Assembly (NCBI GenBank): GCA_903857795.1
Contig: CAIOGM010000153.1
Span: forward strand, 1-64,000
DNA length: 64,000 nt
Direction of reading: 5' to 3'
Source: an uncultured Geobacter sp.
GTDB lineage: Bacteria > Desulfobacterota > Desulfuromonadia > Geobacterales > CAIOGM01
Shown: positions 22,673 through 32,405 of the stretch, piece by piece
How positions within the stretch are numbered: the first letter of the stretch is position 1
Layout: each line of letters begins with the position of its first letter
The notes under the pieces: generated by a model
The model's database searches: none
What the model saw: only the letters and a program-made list of their open reading frames with translations
Told to the model about the DNA's origin: nothing
Program-made: the position numbers and the translations under genes

Positions 22673-23614
22673 ATGACTCCTGAATTGAAGGAGTCCATTC
22701 GCGGTGTCATCAAGGGGAGTGCCGTCACCCTGCTCCTCTTTTTGGCGTATGCCGTCTTCCCGTTGATCGGAGCACCGGCCGGGATCATCGCCCCCTTTCC
22801 CGCGATCTTCTACTCCCTGAAGCAGGGACGAAGCAGTGGGGTGGCGACAGTCCTGGTCACGGTGACGGTTCTGGCCTGCGCCGAGCCGGCTATCGCGCTC
22901 CTCTATCTGTTCCAGGCCGGCCTCCTCTCCCTCCTGCTGGCGGAGTTTCTCCGTCGGGGGGAGGGGAGCAGTCGAAGCATAGCCGGCGCCGTGGCCGGCG
23001 TGACGATCCTGGCGATCATCGCGGCGGCGCTGTATGTGGTCGGGAGCGGGGTCGATCTGAACGGCGTCGTCCGGAGCGGAATCAGCGCCAGTATCGCCCA
23101 GACCTCGGCCCTCTACCAGAAGGGGGGCTTTTCCCCTGAGGAGCTCTCCGCCGTCCAGGAGGCGCTCAAGCAGAGCGGCATCCTGGTCGGTACCATCTAT
23201 CCGGCGCTGCTCCTGCTCCTGATGGTCGCGGTGGCCGGAGTGAACCTGTCGCTGCTCCGAAAAAACGCCGGCCGGCTGCTGCGGCCGCCGGAACTGGGGA
23301 GTTTCTGCAGCTACCGTACCCCTGAGCCGCTGGTCTGGCTGGTCATTGCATCAGGTTTTTGTCTGCTGCTTGATCACCCCCTGCTCTTTCAGGGAGCACT
23401 CAACATCCTCATCGTCACTCTGGGACTCTACTTCATCCAGGGGTTGGCGATCATCGCCACGTTCTTTGGCCGCTTTGCCGTATCTCCCCTCATGCGGGGA
23501 ATCTTTTATGTGCTGCTGTTCTTGCAGCCCTATCTGGCCATCGGGGTAGCCCTCCTGGGGCTCTTCGATCTCTGGCTCAACTTTCGCGCCCCCAAAACAG
23601 GGGAAAACCTGTAA
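22673..23614 (+). CDS. DUF2232 (YybS-like) integral membrane protein
   Basis: 313 residues, 11 bp after rpsR. About eight hydrophobic helices, beginning SAVTLLLFLAYAVFPLIGAP and GIIAPFPAIFYSLKQGRSS, the usual opening of DUF2232 proteins. The family is regularly found between rpsR and rplI in Geobacter and relatives (as yybS near rplI in Bacillus). Its function is unknown; a link to ribosome or cell-envelope growth control is suggested only by this conserved position. Confidence 0.82.
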   Translation: MTPELKESIRGVIKGSAVTLLLFLAYAVFPLIGAPAGIIAPFPAIFYSLKQGRSSGVATVLVTVTVLACAEPAIALLYLFQAGLLSLLLAEFLRRGEGSSRSIAGAVAGVTILAIIAAALYVVGSGVDLNGVVRSGISASIAQTSALYQKGGFSPEELSAVQEALKQSGILVGTIYPALLLLLMVAVAGVNLSLLRKNAGRLLRPPELGSFCSYRTPEPLVWLVIASGFCLLLDHPLLFQGALNILIVTLGLYFIQGLAIIATFFGRFAVSPLMRGIFYVLLFLQPYLAIGVALLGLFDLWLNFRAPKTGENL

Positions 23615-23636
23615 CTTCAGGCTGGGAGGAACACAC

Positions 23637-24080
23637 ATGCAAGTCATTCTCACGGAAAACGTCGAACATCTCGGGCACATTGGCGACATCGTCAAGGTGG
23701 CACCCGGTTATGCCCGCAACTACCTGCTCCCCAAGGGGCTGGTCGTCGAAGCCACCGACCGGAACGCCAAGGCCCTGGAACATACCAAGCGGCACCTGGA
23801 GTACAAGAAGAACAAGGTCATGGAAGCGGCCCGCACCCTTGTGGCCAGGATCGAGGCCCTCTCCCTCTCCATCACCCATCAGGCCGGCGAGGAGGGGAAG
23901 CTCTTCGGCGCCGTCACCAACAAGGAACTGGCAGAAAAGCTCCTGGCTGCCGGCATCGAAATCGACCGGAAGAAGATCATCACCGATCCGATCAAGCAGA
24001 CTGGCGAGTACGCCATTCCGGTCAAGATTCATCCGGAGATCACGGCGACCCTCAAGATAGCCATCGTGGCTGCCGAGTAG
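23637..24080 (+). CDS. rplI: 50S ribosomal protein bL9
   Basis: 147 residues: MQVILTENVEHLGHIGDIVK, then VAPGYARNYLLPKGL, the bL9 N-terminal rRNA-binding domain, followed by a long connecting helix and the C-terminal domain ending IHPEITATLKIAIVAAE. GGGAGGA precedes the ATG. Last gene of the rpsF operon, followed by a strong terminator. Confidence 0.97.
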   Translation: MQVILTENVEHLGHIGDIVKVAPGYARNYLLPKGLVVEATDRNAKALEHTKRHLEYKKNKVMEAARTLVARIEALSLSITHQAGEEGKLFGAVTNKELAEKLLAAGIEIDRKKIITDPIKQTGEYAIPVKIHPEITATLKIAIVAAE

Positions 24081-24107
24081 CTCTTCATTAATACCCCGAG
24101 ACAGGGA

Positions 24108-24141
24108 AGCCCCTCACAAGAGACGTTGTGAGGGGCTTTTT
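24108..24141 (+). terminator. Intrinsic terminator of the rpsF-rplI operon
   Basis: AGCCCCTCACAA pairs perfectly with TTGTGAGGGGCT (12 bp, loop GAGACG), followed by a run of five T including the stem end. It lies 28 bases after the rplI stop. Confidence 0.9.
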
Positions 24142-24200
24142 CTGATCGGCACAGGCTTGCAATACCTCTGAGATGCAGTAAAAACAGGCGGTTACTTCCC

Positions 24201-27200
24201 TTGAGCCAGAACCTAACCACGCCTCTCCCCACCGTCCTCGACCTGCTCCGGAACACCCCGGCGGGTGAGATCTATTTTCTGGCGGACAAACAGTCCGTGG
24301 TTGACGGGTTCGGGCTCTGCTCCCAGGAGGTCATAATAGGGCTGGAGCTTTTCAGGAGGGGAGCGGAGTTGGTGGTGACGGTGCCTGGTGGGGTGGTGAC
24401 CCTCACCGTGGAGGCGGGGTGCCTGAACGTCTCCACGCGCGGAACAGCCGGTAAGCGGCACGCGGTGGCCGTTTGGGCCATCCTCAAGCGGTTGCTCACG
24501 CCGGTAAGCCTGGGGCATGTTCGCTTCAACACTCAGCAGCTGGCCGAAACAGCCTGTCTGCTGGAGCAGCTGGTGACGGCCGAGGGGGGCCAACCGGTCC
24601 CGGTTCAACCTCTTACCCAGAGTAAAGAGAGCTTCCCGGCTCCGCCGCTGCAGAACAGAGGGGTGGGTCGGTTCTATCCTCCGGCCGGCCACCGGCTCCT
24701 CCTTTCTCACCGCTCGGGAGAGCTCTTCGGGCAGCTGCGCCGAGGCGACGCCCCGCTCCACTCCGGTATGGCGGCCCCCCCGGATCTGGCCCGGTTCCTG
24801 TCACGGCACTACTTCTTTCGCCCCACCCAGCAGTACTTTCACGATTTTTCCGCTCTCCCCGGCAACTACCCCATCGTCTGGAAGGGCGCCGACGGAACGG
24901 AGCACCCCTTTAGATACGATGAGAATCTCCCGCTCTCTGCCCGGGTCCGGTTCGACCTGGACGATGGCCGGGTAACCATCCGCCGGTTCCTGGACGAAGA
25001 GCCGGCCACCGGCTCGGAGCTCAAGGTCGCCGGAGAGTGCCTTCTCGACCTGAATTCCGGAATCATCCACCCCTTGCGTTACCCCGAAGCGTGGCAGTTT
25101 CTGGAGTCGGTGCGCCATGAGCTCCGGGGACTCTTCGGAGCCGACCAGTTCAGGACGGAAACGGGGGAAATAACGGTGGACGCCACATCCTTCTCCCGGG
25201 CAGCCATCCGGGTCAACCTGAGCGGCTTTGCCTCCTTTACCGACTGCTGCAGCTTCATCACCAACGGAGTTCCCGCGGATCCTTTCTCCCGGATTTGTCC
25301 CACCTACTTCCTCTCCATCGAGTCGGAGCTCTCCCGGGAGACCATCCGTCTCATTCCCCGGGGGGAGGCGGATGGAGCCCCCTTTCCGCTCTCCGGCGAA
25401 CTGTTCTGGCTCCTCTCTCCGCCGCGCCGCTCCCGCCTCAGCCAGCCCATGAAGGCGAAGAAACGGGTCATAGCCCTGCTGGAAGGGGGGTTTGCTGCCC
25501 TGCGGGCCCTCACTGCCACAGCCCGGGCCCAGGCTATCCGCTCCGCCCTGGCTCCCCCCGATTTTGCCCGGAGGACGATCAAGTCCGAGGCCAAGGAGAT
25601 TGTTCACTCCTTTCTCGACTGCGGCGCCCGTCAGGTCCTCGTGCTTCAGGCCGCTCCCGACGGGTGGCGCTTCGTGGCCGACGACCGGAAGGAGCAGGCC
25701 CGCCTGGTGGAGTTGCTCTATCGCCTCTTCGGTATCGACTCTTTTTGCGGCGAACCTCATCCCGCGGAGATCAAACTCCCCCGTGAAGAGCTCCTGCTCC
25801 GGCTGGGAGAGCTGGCGGGCCGTCTCCGCGAGGAGCGATTCGATCTACGGTTCGGCGGCGCGCTCCTGCAGCAGGGGGAGTGGGAGTTCACCGTGGAGGC
25901 CGCCCCTGTGGCAGAGGGGGGGGCCATCGACTGGTTCGAGCTCCGCCCCGAGATCCGCTGCAACGGGGAACTGCTGAGCGAGGAGGAGCTGCAGGCGCTC
26001 CTGGCTGCGGGGATGCTTCCCCAGGGAGAGGGGCTCTTTCTCCTGGGGGACGAACAACGCCGGATTCTTGAGCTGCTGGTCGGCACCGGGGCAGGAGGTG
26101 GAAAGAAGCGCAAGCGGAAGATGGAGCCGGTTCGTATCCCCCGGCTCCAGATCCTCGACTGGCTGGAGTTGCGCTCTCACGGGGTCACGCTCCGGCTGCC
26201 ACCGGAGATGGAGCAACTCATATCGAGCCTCACACGGCTGGAGCGGCTGCCGGAGCGCAGCGTCCCGTTGATCCTCAACGCGACACTGCGCCCCTACCAG
26301 AAGGAGGGGTACGACTGGCTCTGCTTCCTCTACGAACACCGCTTCGGCGCCTGCCTTGCCGACGACATGGGACTGGGGAAGACTATCCAGGCCATCACCC
26401 TCCTGGCGGGATTGGCCGAGGGGTGCATCACGCCCGTGGCGCCTTCAGGGATACCTCACCTGGTCGTGATGCCGCCATCGCTCCTCTTCAACTGGGAGAG
26501 CGAGCTTGCCCGGTTCGCCCCATCCCTGCAGGTCGCTATCTATGCCGGACAGGGGCGCTCCCTGGAGTTCGGGAGTGCGAGCGTCGTCCTGACCAGCTAT
26601 GGCATCCTCCAGCGGGATGCCGACAAACTCGCCGAGATTCCCTTTCATGTGATCATCTTCGACGAGGCCCAGCAGGTCAAGAACCTCCATGCCTCCACCT
26701 CCGCCGCGGCCCGCCGCCTCAATGGGCGGTTCACCCTGGCGCTCACCGGCACCCCCATGGAGAATCATCTGGGGGAATACTTCGCCATCATGGACCTCTC
26801 CCTGCCGGGGTTGCTCGGTTCCTATGAGGCGTTCCGGCGCAAGATCGACCTCAAGGGGTTCGGCGGCATCGACACCCTGATCCGCCGGACCAGGCCGTTC
26901 ATCCTGCGGCGCTCCAAGCAGATGATCAGCGATGAACTCCCCCCGCGGATCGAGACCGATCTCTATCTGGAGCTGACGCCGAGACAGCGCTCCCTCTATC
27001 AGAAGACTGTGGAAGAGGTGAGGGGGGCCATCGACGAGGCGTTCCAGGTAAAAGGGGGGGGGCAGGCGAGGATGATCGCCCTCACCGCAATCCTGAGGCT
27101 CCGGCAGATCTGCCTCTGCCCGTCGCTCTTCATCAAGGGGAAGGTGGAGTCCCCCAAGATGGAGACCCTGGCTGACCAGCTGGTGGAGCTTCGGGACGAG

Positions 27201-27668
27201 GGGCATAGCGCCTTGATCTTTTCCCAGTTCACCGGCTTTCTGGACATCATCGAGGAGGGGCTGAAGAAACGGGGGCTCGCCACCCTCCGGCTGGACGGGT
27301 CAACACCGGTGCCCAAGCGGAAGCAGCTGGTCAAGAGGTTTCAGGAAGATGACGGTCCGCAGCTCTTTCTCATCAGCCTCAAGGCGGGGGGGAAGGGGCT
27401 CAACCTGACCCGGGCAACCTACGTCTTTCACCTGGACCCCTGGTGGAACCCGGCGGTGGAGAATCAGGCATCAGACCGGGCGCACCGGATCGGCCAGACG
27501 GCCCAGGTTACCGTCACCCGGCTCATCATGCGCCATACCGTGGAGGAGAAGATGATGGCCCTCAAGGAGCGCAAGCTCAAGCTCTATCAGGCGCTGCTGG
27601 ATGACGCCTCTTCTGCGGGGGGAGCGTCGCTGACCCGGGAAGACTTCGACTTCCTGCTGGGGGGGTAA
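24201..27668 (+). CDS. SNF2-family DEAD/DEAH-box helicase (ATP-dependent DNA translocase)
   Basis: 1155 residues from a TTG; no good ribosome-binding site is visible, so the exact start is uncertain. The C-terminal 470 residues are a full SNF2 motor: DDMGLGKTIQAI (Walker A, about 720), FDEAQQVKN (DEAQ version of the Walker B box, about 820), ALTGTPMEN, and the second RecA lobe with LISLKAGGKGLNLT and SDRAHRIGQ (about 1092). The first 690 residues match the long N-terminal regions of bacterial SWI2/SNF2 proteins but have no recognised SWIM Cys motif. Bacterial members such as RapA-like and SWIM-SNF2 proteins remodel RNA polymerase or DNA complexes; this one's target is unknown. Confidence 0.85.
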   Translation: MSQNLTTPLPTVLDLLRNTPAGEIYFLADKQSVVDGFGLCSQEVIIGLELFRRGAELVVTVPGGVVTLTVEAGCLNVSTRGTAGKRHAVAVWAILKRLLTPVSLGHVRFNTQQLAETACLLEQLVTAEGGQPVPVQPLTQSKESFPAPPLQNRGVGRFYPPAGHRLLLSHRSGELFGQLRRGDAPLHSGMAAPPDLARFLSRHYFFRPTQQYFHDFSALPGNYPIVWKGADGTEHPFRYDENLPLSARVRFDLDDGRVTIRRFLDEEPATGSELKVAGECLLDLNSGIIHPLRYPEAWQFLESVRHELRGLFGADQFRTETGEITVDATSFSRAAIRVNLSGFASFTDCCSFITNGVPADPFSRICPTYFLSIESELSRETIRLIPRGEADGAPFPLSGELFWLLSPPRRSRLSQPMKAKKRVIALLEGGFAALRALTATARAQAIRSALAPPDFARRTIKSEAKEIVHSFLDCGARQVLVLQAAPDGWRFVADDRKEQARLVELLYRLFGIDSFCGEPHPAEIKLPREELLLRLGELAGRLREERFDLRFGGALLQQGEWEFTVEAAPVAEGGAIDWFELRPEIRCNGELLSEEELQALLAAGMLPQGEGLFLLGDEQRRILELLVGTGAGGGKKRKRKMEPVRIPRLQILDWLELRSHGVTLRLPPEMEQLISSLTRLERLPERSVPLILNATLRPYQKEGYDWLCFLYEHRFGACLADDMGLGKTIQAITLLAGLAEGCITPVAPSGIPHLVVMPPSLLFNWESELARFAPSLQVAIYAGQGRSLEFGSASVVLTSYGILQRDADKLAEIPFHVIIFDEAQQVKNLHASTSAAARRLNGRFTLALTGTPMENHLGEYFAIMDLSLPGLLGSYEAFRRKIDLKGFGGIDTLIRRTRPFILRRSKQMISDELPPRIETDLYLELTPRQRSLYQKTVEEVRGAIDEAFQVKGGGQARMIALTAILRLRQICLCPSLFIKGKVESPKMETLADQLVELRDEGHSALIFSQFTGFLDIIEEGLKKRGLATLRLDGSTPVPKRKQLVKRFQEDDGPQLFLISLKAGGKGLNLTRATYVFHLDPWWNPAVENQASDRAHRIGQTAQVTVTRLIMRHTVEEKMMALKERKLKLYQALLDDASSAGGASLTREDFDFLLGG

Positions 27669-27695
27669 GGATAGGGGCGTTACAGGTTGATCACA

Positions 27696-27734
27696 AAGAA
27701 GCGGGGGGGTGTCATGGACACCCCCCCGCTTCTT
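27696..27734. terminator. Perfect 18-bp hairpin between convergent genes
   Basis: AAGAAGCGGGGGGGTGTC is followed after ATG by its exact inverse complement. It lies between the SNF2 gene (plus) and the cytochrome gene (minus). It is symmetrical, so it can act in both directions; there is no long T-tract beyond the CTTCTT ends. Confidence 0.65.
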
Positions 27735-27757
27735 GCTGAAGCTCCTGACGATTCAGG

Positions 27758-28657
27758 CTACTGCTTTTTCCCCTTCTTAGGGGCATCTTTTTTTGCCGGC
27801 TCGACAGCCTTGGGCCCCTCAACCTTGGGCGCATCCACGAAGTTGTTGATGTCGTGGGCTATGCCGTGGCAGTCGCCGCACTTGCCGAACTTGGCCATCA
27901 TCCCTGCCGGATGAGGAGTACCGTGGCAATCCTGACACTTGGGCACGGTCTTGTGTTTTTCCTTGTGGCAGAAGGCGCAGGCGAGTTTCCCGTGCTTGGC
28001 CTTGCTTGCAGTGAGCAGGGTGAACGCCTTCTGGTGGCAGGCGGCGCAGGCCTTGTTGGAGATGGTCCCGGCGTAGGTGACGGCCTTGGGCATATGGGGT
28101 TTATGGCACTGCTTGCAGTCGGCCGGGGTCATCTCGGCGGAGTGGGCTTTATGGCACTGAACGCACTGGGGGAGCTGCCGATGGACGCGGTGGCAGATGG
28201 TGCAGGCGAGGAGTGTGTGCTTGCTCTTGTTATCTCTGAGTTGGGTGATCTGCGGGGTGTGGCAGGAGAGACAGGGGTCGGTCAGGCTGCCGGTAAAGGT
28301 GATGGCCAGTGGCGTGTGAGGGTTCTTGTGACAGCCCAGGCAGCCGGTAATCTTGTAGTGGGGTTTGCCCGTGTGGCAGTTGCTGCATTCGGGAATGTTT
28401 TTTGCCGAAGCAGGACGATGCCCGGTGTGGCAGTCGGTACAGCCGACGCTGCTCTTGTGTTTGCCCCCTGCAGCAGCTATCGCCTCAGGTTGTGCAGTGT
28501 GACACTTGGCACAGTCGTCGTTGCCGAGGGCGACCTTGGCCGGAGCGACCTTGGCCGCGGCTGGTTTGGCAGGGGCATCGGCGAAGGCGGCGGATGCTGC
28601 AAGCAGCAGACCGGGGACGAGGAGCAGCAACCTCCTCAGATGTGATACGTTTTTCAT
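27758..28657 (-). CDS. Twelve-haem c-type cytochrome, periplasmic or outer-surface
   Basis: 299 residues; AAGGAGG four bases before the ATG. Signal peptide LLLLVPGLLLAASAAFA. I count 12 CxxCH haem sites (CAKCH, CTDCH, CSNCH, CLGCH, CLSCH, CTICH, CVQCH, CKQCH, CAACH, CAFCH, CQDCH, CGDCH) in about 215 residues, with many extra His as axial ligands. The tail is Lys- and Pro-rich (KKDAPKKGKKQ). Multihaem cytochromes of this density carry electrons through the periplasm or outer surface in metal-reducing Geobacter. No lipobox is seen, so probably soluble periplasmic. A specific Geobacter name is not assigned. Confidence 0.92.
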   Translation of the reverse strand: MKNVSHLRRLLLLVPGLLLAASAAFADAPAKPAAAKVAPAKVALGNDDCAKCHTAQPEAIAAAGGKHKSSVGCTDCHTGHRPASAKNIPECSNCHTGKPHYKITGCLGCHKNPHTPLAITFTGSLTDPCLSCHTPQITQLRDNKSKHTLLACTICHRVHRQLPQCVQCHKAHSAEMTPADCKQCHKPHMPKAVTYAGTISNKACAACHQKAFTLLTASKAKHGKLACAFCHKEKHKTVPKCQDCHGTPHPAGMMAKFGKCGDCHGIAHDINNFVDAPKVEGPKAVEPAKKDAPKKGKKQ

Positions 28658-28778
28658 GGTTCCTCCTTGGCGATAGATGACATCGTTGGTAAAAAAACGA
28701 GTGCGCGGGATTATAGCCGGACTCTGGCCGATGAGTCAACCGATTCGGCGACAAGAAACCGTTTTTCCGAACAATAAA

Positions 28779-29351
28779 TCAGAAGGAAGAGCTCTCTCCC
28801 AGGAGAGCCCGGGCGATGGTGATCCGCCCTGGCCGCGTGGCGGCCTCTTTTGCGGTGCTGATGAAGCAGAGATTCACCGCGACAAGGGTCTCGTTGAGCC
28901 GGTCAAGATCGATGACCGCCGAGCCGGGGAGGGAGGCAAGCCCCGAGAAGTTGAGGGGACAGTAGTCTATCTGCCGGCTGCCGTCACGAGTCATGAGCAG
29001 CGGCAGCCCGTGGGTCCGGCAGATCAGGGGGCGGGCCCCGTAGAGAAGGCAGCAGTGTCGTTCCAGCAGAGGGCAGGGATCGGTGGGGAGGGTGATGCGG
29101 GCACGCGCCTGGATCCGGTGGCGCTCCGGCAGGGGGAGTTCCTGAAGCGCCGTCGCCAGGGCCGCGGCCTCCACCGGAAAAAGTGTCAGATGGCGGCAAC
29201 AGCCGTCACAGCCGCTGCGGCAGACGATAGAGGAGCGCAGTCCCCCTTCGATGCACCGGCAGAGTTCGTCTACGCGGCTGATGAGCTCCCGGTAATTACC
29301 AAGATTCTCACCGCGGTTCTCATTCATCGGGATGGTTCTCTCTCCGCTCAT
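28779..29351 (-). CDS. YkgJ-family cysteine-cluster protein
   Basis: 190 residues. CRSGCDGCCRH near residue 45, a later LERHCCLLYGARPLICRTHG and DYCPLNF make the cysteine pattern of the YkgJ (zinc- or iron-binding, formerly UPF0153) family. Function unknown. It overlaps the hybrid kinase stop by 4 bp (ATGA type), implying translational coupling. An internal ATG eight codons later is an alternative start. Confidence 0.75.
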   Translation of the reverse strand: MSGERTIPMNENRGENLGNYRELISRVDELCRCIEGGLRSSIVCRSGCDGCCRHLTLFPVEAAALATALQELPLPERHRIQARARITLPTDPCPLLERHCCLLYGARPLICRTHGLPLLMTRDGSRQIDYCPLNFSGLASLPGSAVIDLDRLNETLVAVNLCFISTAKEAATRPGRITIARALLGESSSF

Positions 29352-31810
29352 GGGGCTACAGCCCGACGCACCACCTGCTCCAGGTCGTGCAGTTGATACG
29401 GTTTGGTCAGCACCGACCGGAAACCATACTCCCGAAAATTAGCCATGACCGGATCATTGGAGTAGCCGCTGGAGACAATTGCCCGGACAGCCGGGTCGAT
29501 CTCCAGGAGTCGCTCCATCGCTTCTTTACCTCCCATCCCCCCGGGGACGGTAAGATCCATGATGACCGCGACGAAGGGGGTTCCCGCCTCCAGCTCCGCC
29601 TGGTAGCGTTCGATGGCCTCAGAACCGTTGCAGGCAGTGACCGTCTCGAAGCCGATGCTCTGGAGAAATCGCTCCACTACGTTCCGGATCTTCCGGTCGT
29701 CGTCCATGACCAGTATCCGGGCCGCTCCTGCAGGGCCGCTCCACCAGGGGGGGCCTGCTTCGGGAGCTGCCGGAGGGCGATCAGCCAGAGGAAGAAAGAG
29801 GTGAAAGGTCGTCCCCTCTCCCGGTCGGGACTCCACCTCGATATGCCCTTCATGATGGGCCATGATGGAGTAGGAGCAGGCAAGCCCCAACCCGGTGCTG
29901 TTCTCCTTGGTTGTAAAGAACGGGTCGAAGATCCGGGAGAGATTCTCTTGGGAAATACCGGTCCCCTGATCCTGGATGGAGATCCGAACGTACTCCCTGT
30001 CGCCCCCCTGCCTCGCTCTTCGGGGGGGGGAGGGGTGGGGGGCGGCCGAGATGGTGATCTTTCCCGACTCCGGCATGGCCTGGACCGCGTTGATGATGAT
30101 GTTCTGCAGGACCCGGCTGAGCTGGCCGGTATCCACCTCCACCGGAGGAAGATCATCGGGAAAGAGAAGCTCGCAGCAGATGGGAGATCCCCTGAGGGTG
30201 AACTGCGCGGCCTCACGGATCAGCAGACCGATGGCGGTGGACTCCCGCACCGGCGCCCCCCCCTTGGAGAAGGTGAGCAGCTGGGTGGTGAGGCTCGTTG
30301 CTTCCAGACACCCCTGTTCGGCCTCCGACAGGAGCCCGTCGAGTTCATCTCCGGCAGAAACGGAGCGGCGGGCCAGGGTGATGTTCCCCAGGATGGCCGT
30401 CAGCAGGTTGTTGAAATCATGCGCAATTCCACCAGCGAGGACACCGATTGACTCCAGCTTGTGGGCCTTGAAGAGCTCCTCTTCCAGCCGCCTCCGTTCG
30501 GTGATGTCGCTGACGACCCCCACCATCCGGACCGGACGCTTTCCATCGTCGTAATAGCATTTCCCCTGGGACGATACCCAGCGGACGAGACCGTCAGGCC
30601 GCCGGATCCGGTACTCATGGGTATAGTCGGTTCGCTGGGCAATGGCCCGTGCAAGGGCTTCCCGCTGCCCCGGAAGCTCTTCGGGAAGAATCAGAGCTTC
30701 GAAGTTCCGGTGATCGTTACCGAACGTCCCGGCGGTGAGGCCGAAGATCTTGAGGCATAAATCTGACCAGATCTCGTCCCCGGTGGCGAGGTGCCACTCC
30801 CAGGCGCCCAGTTCACCCGCCGCCATGGCGAGCTTGAGACGCTCTTCGCTCTCACGCAGGGAGTTTTCCGCGATCTTGTTCTTCGTGATGTCGTTACTGA
30901 TGACCAGAATGGCCTGGGGCGCCCCTGTCGCGTCCCGCTGGACGGCCCAGCGGCTGGCCACTACCAGGGCGCGGCCGTCGCGGCTGCTCTGGATCAGCTC
31001 CCCTTCCCAGTGCCCCGTCTGCAGTAGCTGCTCGTTGAGGAGGGGAAGCTCCAACGGGAAGACGGTCTTCAGCAGCTCCGAGCAGCGCTTTCCGACGACC
31101 TCGTGCTTGCTCCAGCCGAAGGTCTGCTGGGCGCCGCGGTTCCAGAAGATGATCCGCTCGTCCGGGCTGTAGACCATGATGCAGTCGTGGGTGAGATCGA
31201 TCAGCTCCGCCTGGGAGCGGAGCGCATCCTCGATCTGTCTCCGGGCGGAGACGTCCAGGCCGATGCTTGCCATCCCGATGAGGCGGCCCGAGGGGGCGCG
31301 GAGGAGCGAGTTGGACCAGTTGATGACCCGACGTTCCCCCTCCCGTGTGATGATCTCATACTCCTGCTGTGAAGAGATCGCCGCCTGGGCGTACCCCGCC
31401 GCGTAGTGCCGCGCCAGGGGAGCGCGGATCCCCGGAGGGGTAAAGAGGTCGAACCAGTTCTCCCCCATGATCTCATGGCGGGACCAACCCGTCATCTCCA
31501 GCAGGTAGTCGCTGCAGAAGGTGATTCTCCCCTGGGGATCGAGGCAGACCGCTACCAGGCTGATGGTGGAAAGGATGTCGCTGAAGCGTCGGTTCGACTC
31601 ACCAAGCCTCTCCTCGGCATACTGTCGCTGGACGATTTCCCTCTCCAGCTGTTCGGTGACCCGGGTCAGGTTCGCGTTGTCGCAACTCCCGGAGGAGTAA
31701 GCCGGCTGGTCCGGGGGAGCAGCGGGTCGAAGACGCAACTCATCACTCTCCCGAAGGAACTCCGTGACGCTAACTGTGGGTGGTGAGGGTCGTGAGGAGG
31801 AGTCAGGCAT
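29348..31810 (-). CDS. PAS-domain hybrid histidine kinase with C-terminal receiver
   Basis: 820 residues from the ATG at 31810 (the frame is open further upstream but would run through the carbonic anhydrase gene). No transmembrane helix is seen, so it is probably a cytoplasmic sensor. Three PAS segments follow each other (ISLVAVCLDPQGRITFCSDY; CIMVYSPDERIIFWNRGAQ; a PAC-rich third ending WVSSQGKCYY). The kinase core has GGIAHDFNNLLTAILGNI (phospho-His) and an ATPase domain with TKENSTGLGLA. The end is a receiver, ILVMDDDRK to LTKPYQ, with phospho-Asp in VIMDLTVPGGMGG. An NtrB-like hybrid with unknown stimulus and target. Confidence 0.9.
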   Translation of the reverse strand: MPDSSSRPSPPTVSVTEFLRESDELRLRPAAPPDQPAYSSGSCDNANLTRVTEQLEREIVQRQYAEERLGESNRRFSDILSTISLVAVCLDPQGRITFCSDYLLEMTGWSRHEIMGENWFDLFTPPGIRAPLARHYAAGYAQAAISSQQEYEIITREGERRVINWSNSLLRAPSGRLIGMASIGLDVSARRQIEDALRSQAELIDLTHDCIMVYSPDERIIFWNRGAQQTFGWSKHEVVGKRCSELLKTVFPLELPLLNEQLLQTGHWEGELIQSSRDGRALVVASRWAVQRDATGAPQAILVISNDITKNKIAENSLRESEERLKLAMAAGELGAWEWHLATGDEIWSDLCLKIFGLTAGTFGNDHRNFEALILPEELPGQREALARAIAQRTDYTHEYRIRRPDGLVRWVSSQGKCYYDDGKRPVRMVGVVSDITERRRLEEELFKAHKLESIGVLAGGIAHDFNNLLTAILGNITLARRSVSAGDELDGLLSEAEQGCLEATSLTTQLLTFSKGGAPVRESTAIGLLIREAAQFTLRGSPICCELLFPDDLPPVEVDTGQLSRVLQNIIINAVQAMPESGKITISAAPHPSPPRRARQGGDREYVRISIQDQGTGISQENLSRIFDPFFTTKENSTGLGLACSYSIMAHHEGHIEVESRPGEGTTFHLFLPLADRPPAAPEAGPPWWSGPAGAARILVMDDDRKIRNVVERFLQSIGFETVTACNGSEAIERYQAELEAGTPFVAVIMDLTVPGGMGGKEAMERLLEIDPAVRAIVSSGYSNDPVMANFREYGFRSVLTKPYQLHDLEQVVRRAVAP

Positions 31811-31862
31811 CGAACGGTTCCGTTCAAGGGTGAGACGACGTACTCGTGAGCAGGGAGAAGGG

Positions 31863-32393
31863 TTACCGGTCGTTACGGTACTGTTCGGCGTATCTGACGT
31901 AGTTGCCGGCGGAGCGCTGCAGCCAGGCCCGCTCGTCAGGGGTGAGATCGCGCTTGTACTTGGCCGGGGCGCCGATCCAGAGGGTGTGAGGCGGCACGAC
32001 GGTCCCTTCGGTGACGAGAGCCCGGGCGCCAATGAGCGCCCCCTCGCCGATGACCGCCTTGTCCATAATCATCGCCTGCATCCCCACAAAGACGCCGTTG
32101 CCGATGGTGCAGCCGTGGAGGGTCACACTGTGGCCGATGGTGACGTCGTCACCGATGATGAGCGGCGCACCGGGATCGTCCGGATGCTTCTTGTGGGTGA
32201 CATGGAGCATGGAAAGGTCCTGGACATTGCTCCGCGCGCCGATGTTGATGAAATTGACATCGCCTCTGGCTACGCAGTTGTACCAGATGCTGCTCTGGGC
32301 TCCCATGGTGACGTCGCCGATGATGACGGCGGTTTCCGCCACGAAGGCGGTGGGATCGATGGTCGGATTGACTCCTTGAAACGGACGAATCAT
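31863..32393 (-). CDS. Gamma-class carbonic anhydrase-like hexapeptide-repeat protein
   Basis: 176 residues; AAGGAG precedes the ATG. Left-handed beta-helix hexapeptide repeats throughout (AVIIGDVTMGAQSSIWYN). Metal ligands H64 or H67, H88 and H93 (IGHSVTLHG) match the zinc/iron-binding trio of gamma carbonic anhydrases such as CamH and YrdA. It would interconvert CO2 and bicarbonate; many family members have weak or no measured activity. It begins 12 bp after the nadA stop, likely the same transcript. Confidence 0.88.
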   Translation of the reverse strand: MIRPFQGVNPTIDPTAFVAETAVIIGDVTMGAQSSIWYNCVARGDVNFINIGARSNVQDLSMLHVTHKKHPDDPGAPLIIGDDVTIGHSVTLHGCTIGNGVFVGMQAMIMDKAVIGEGALIGARALVTEGTVVPPHTLWIGAPAKYKRDLTPDERAWLQRSAGNYVRYAEQYRNDR

Positions 32394-32405
32394 CTGTAAC
32401 TCCTT

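Noticed and set aside
31811-32032. Longer N-terminus for the hybrid kinase
   Set aside because: The extra 74 codons would overlap the carbonic anhydrase gene and read as Ser/Pro/Thr-rich shadow sequence.
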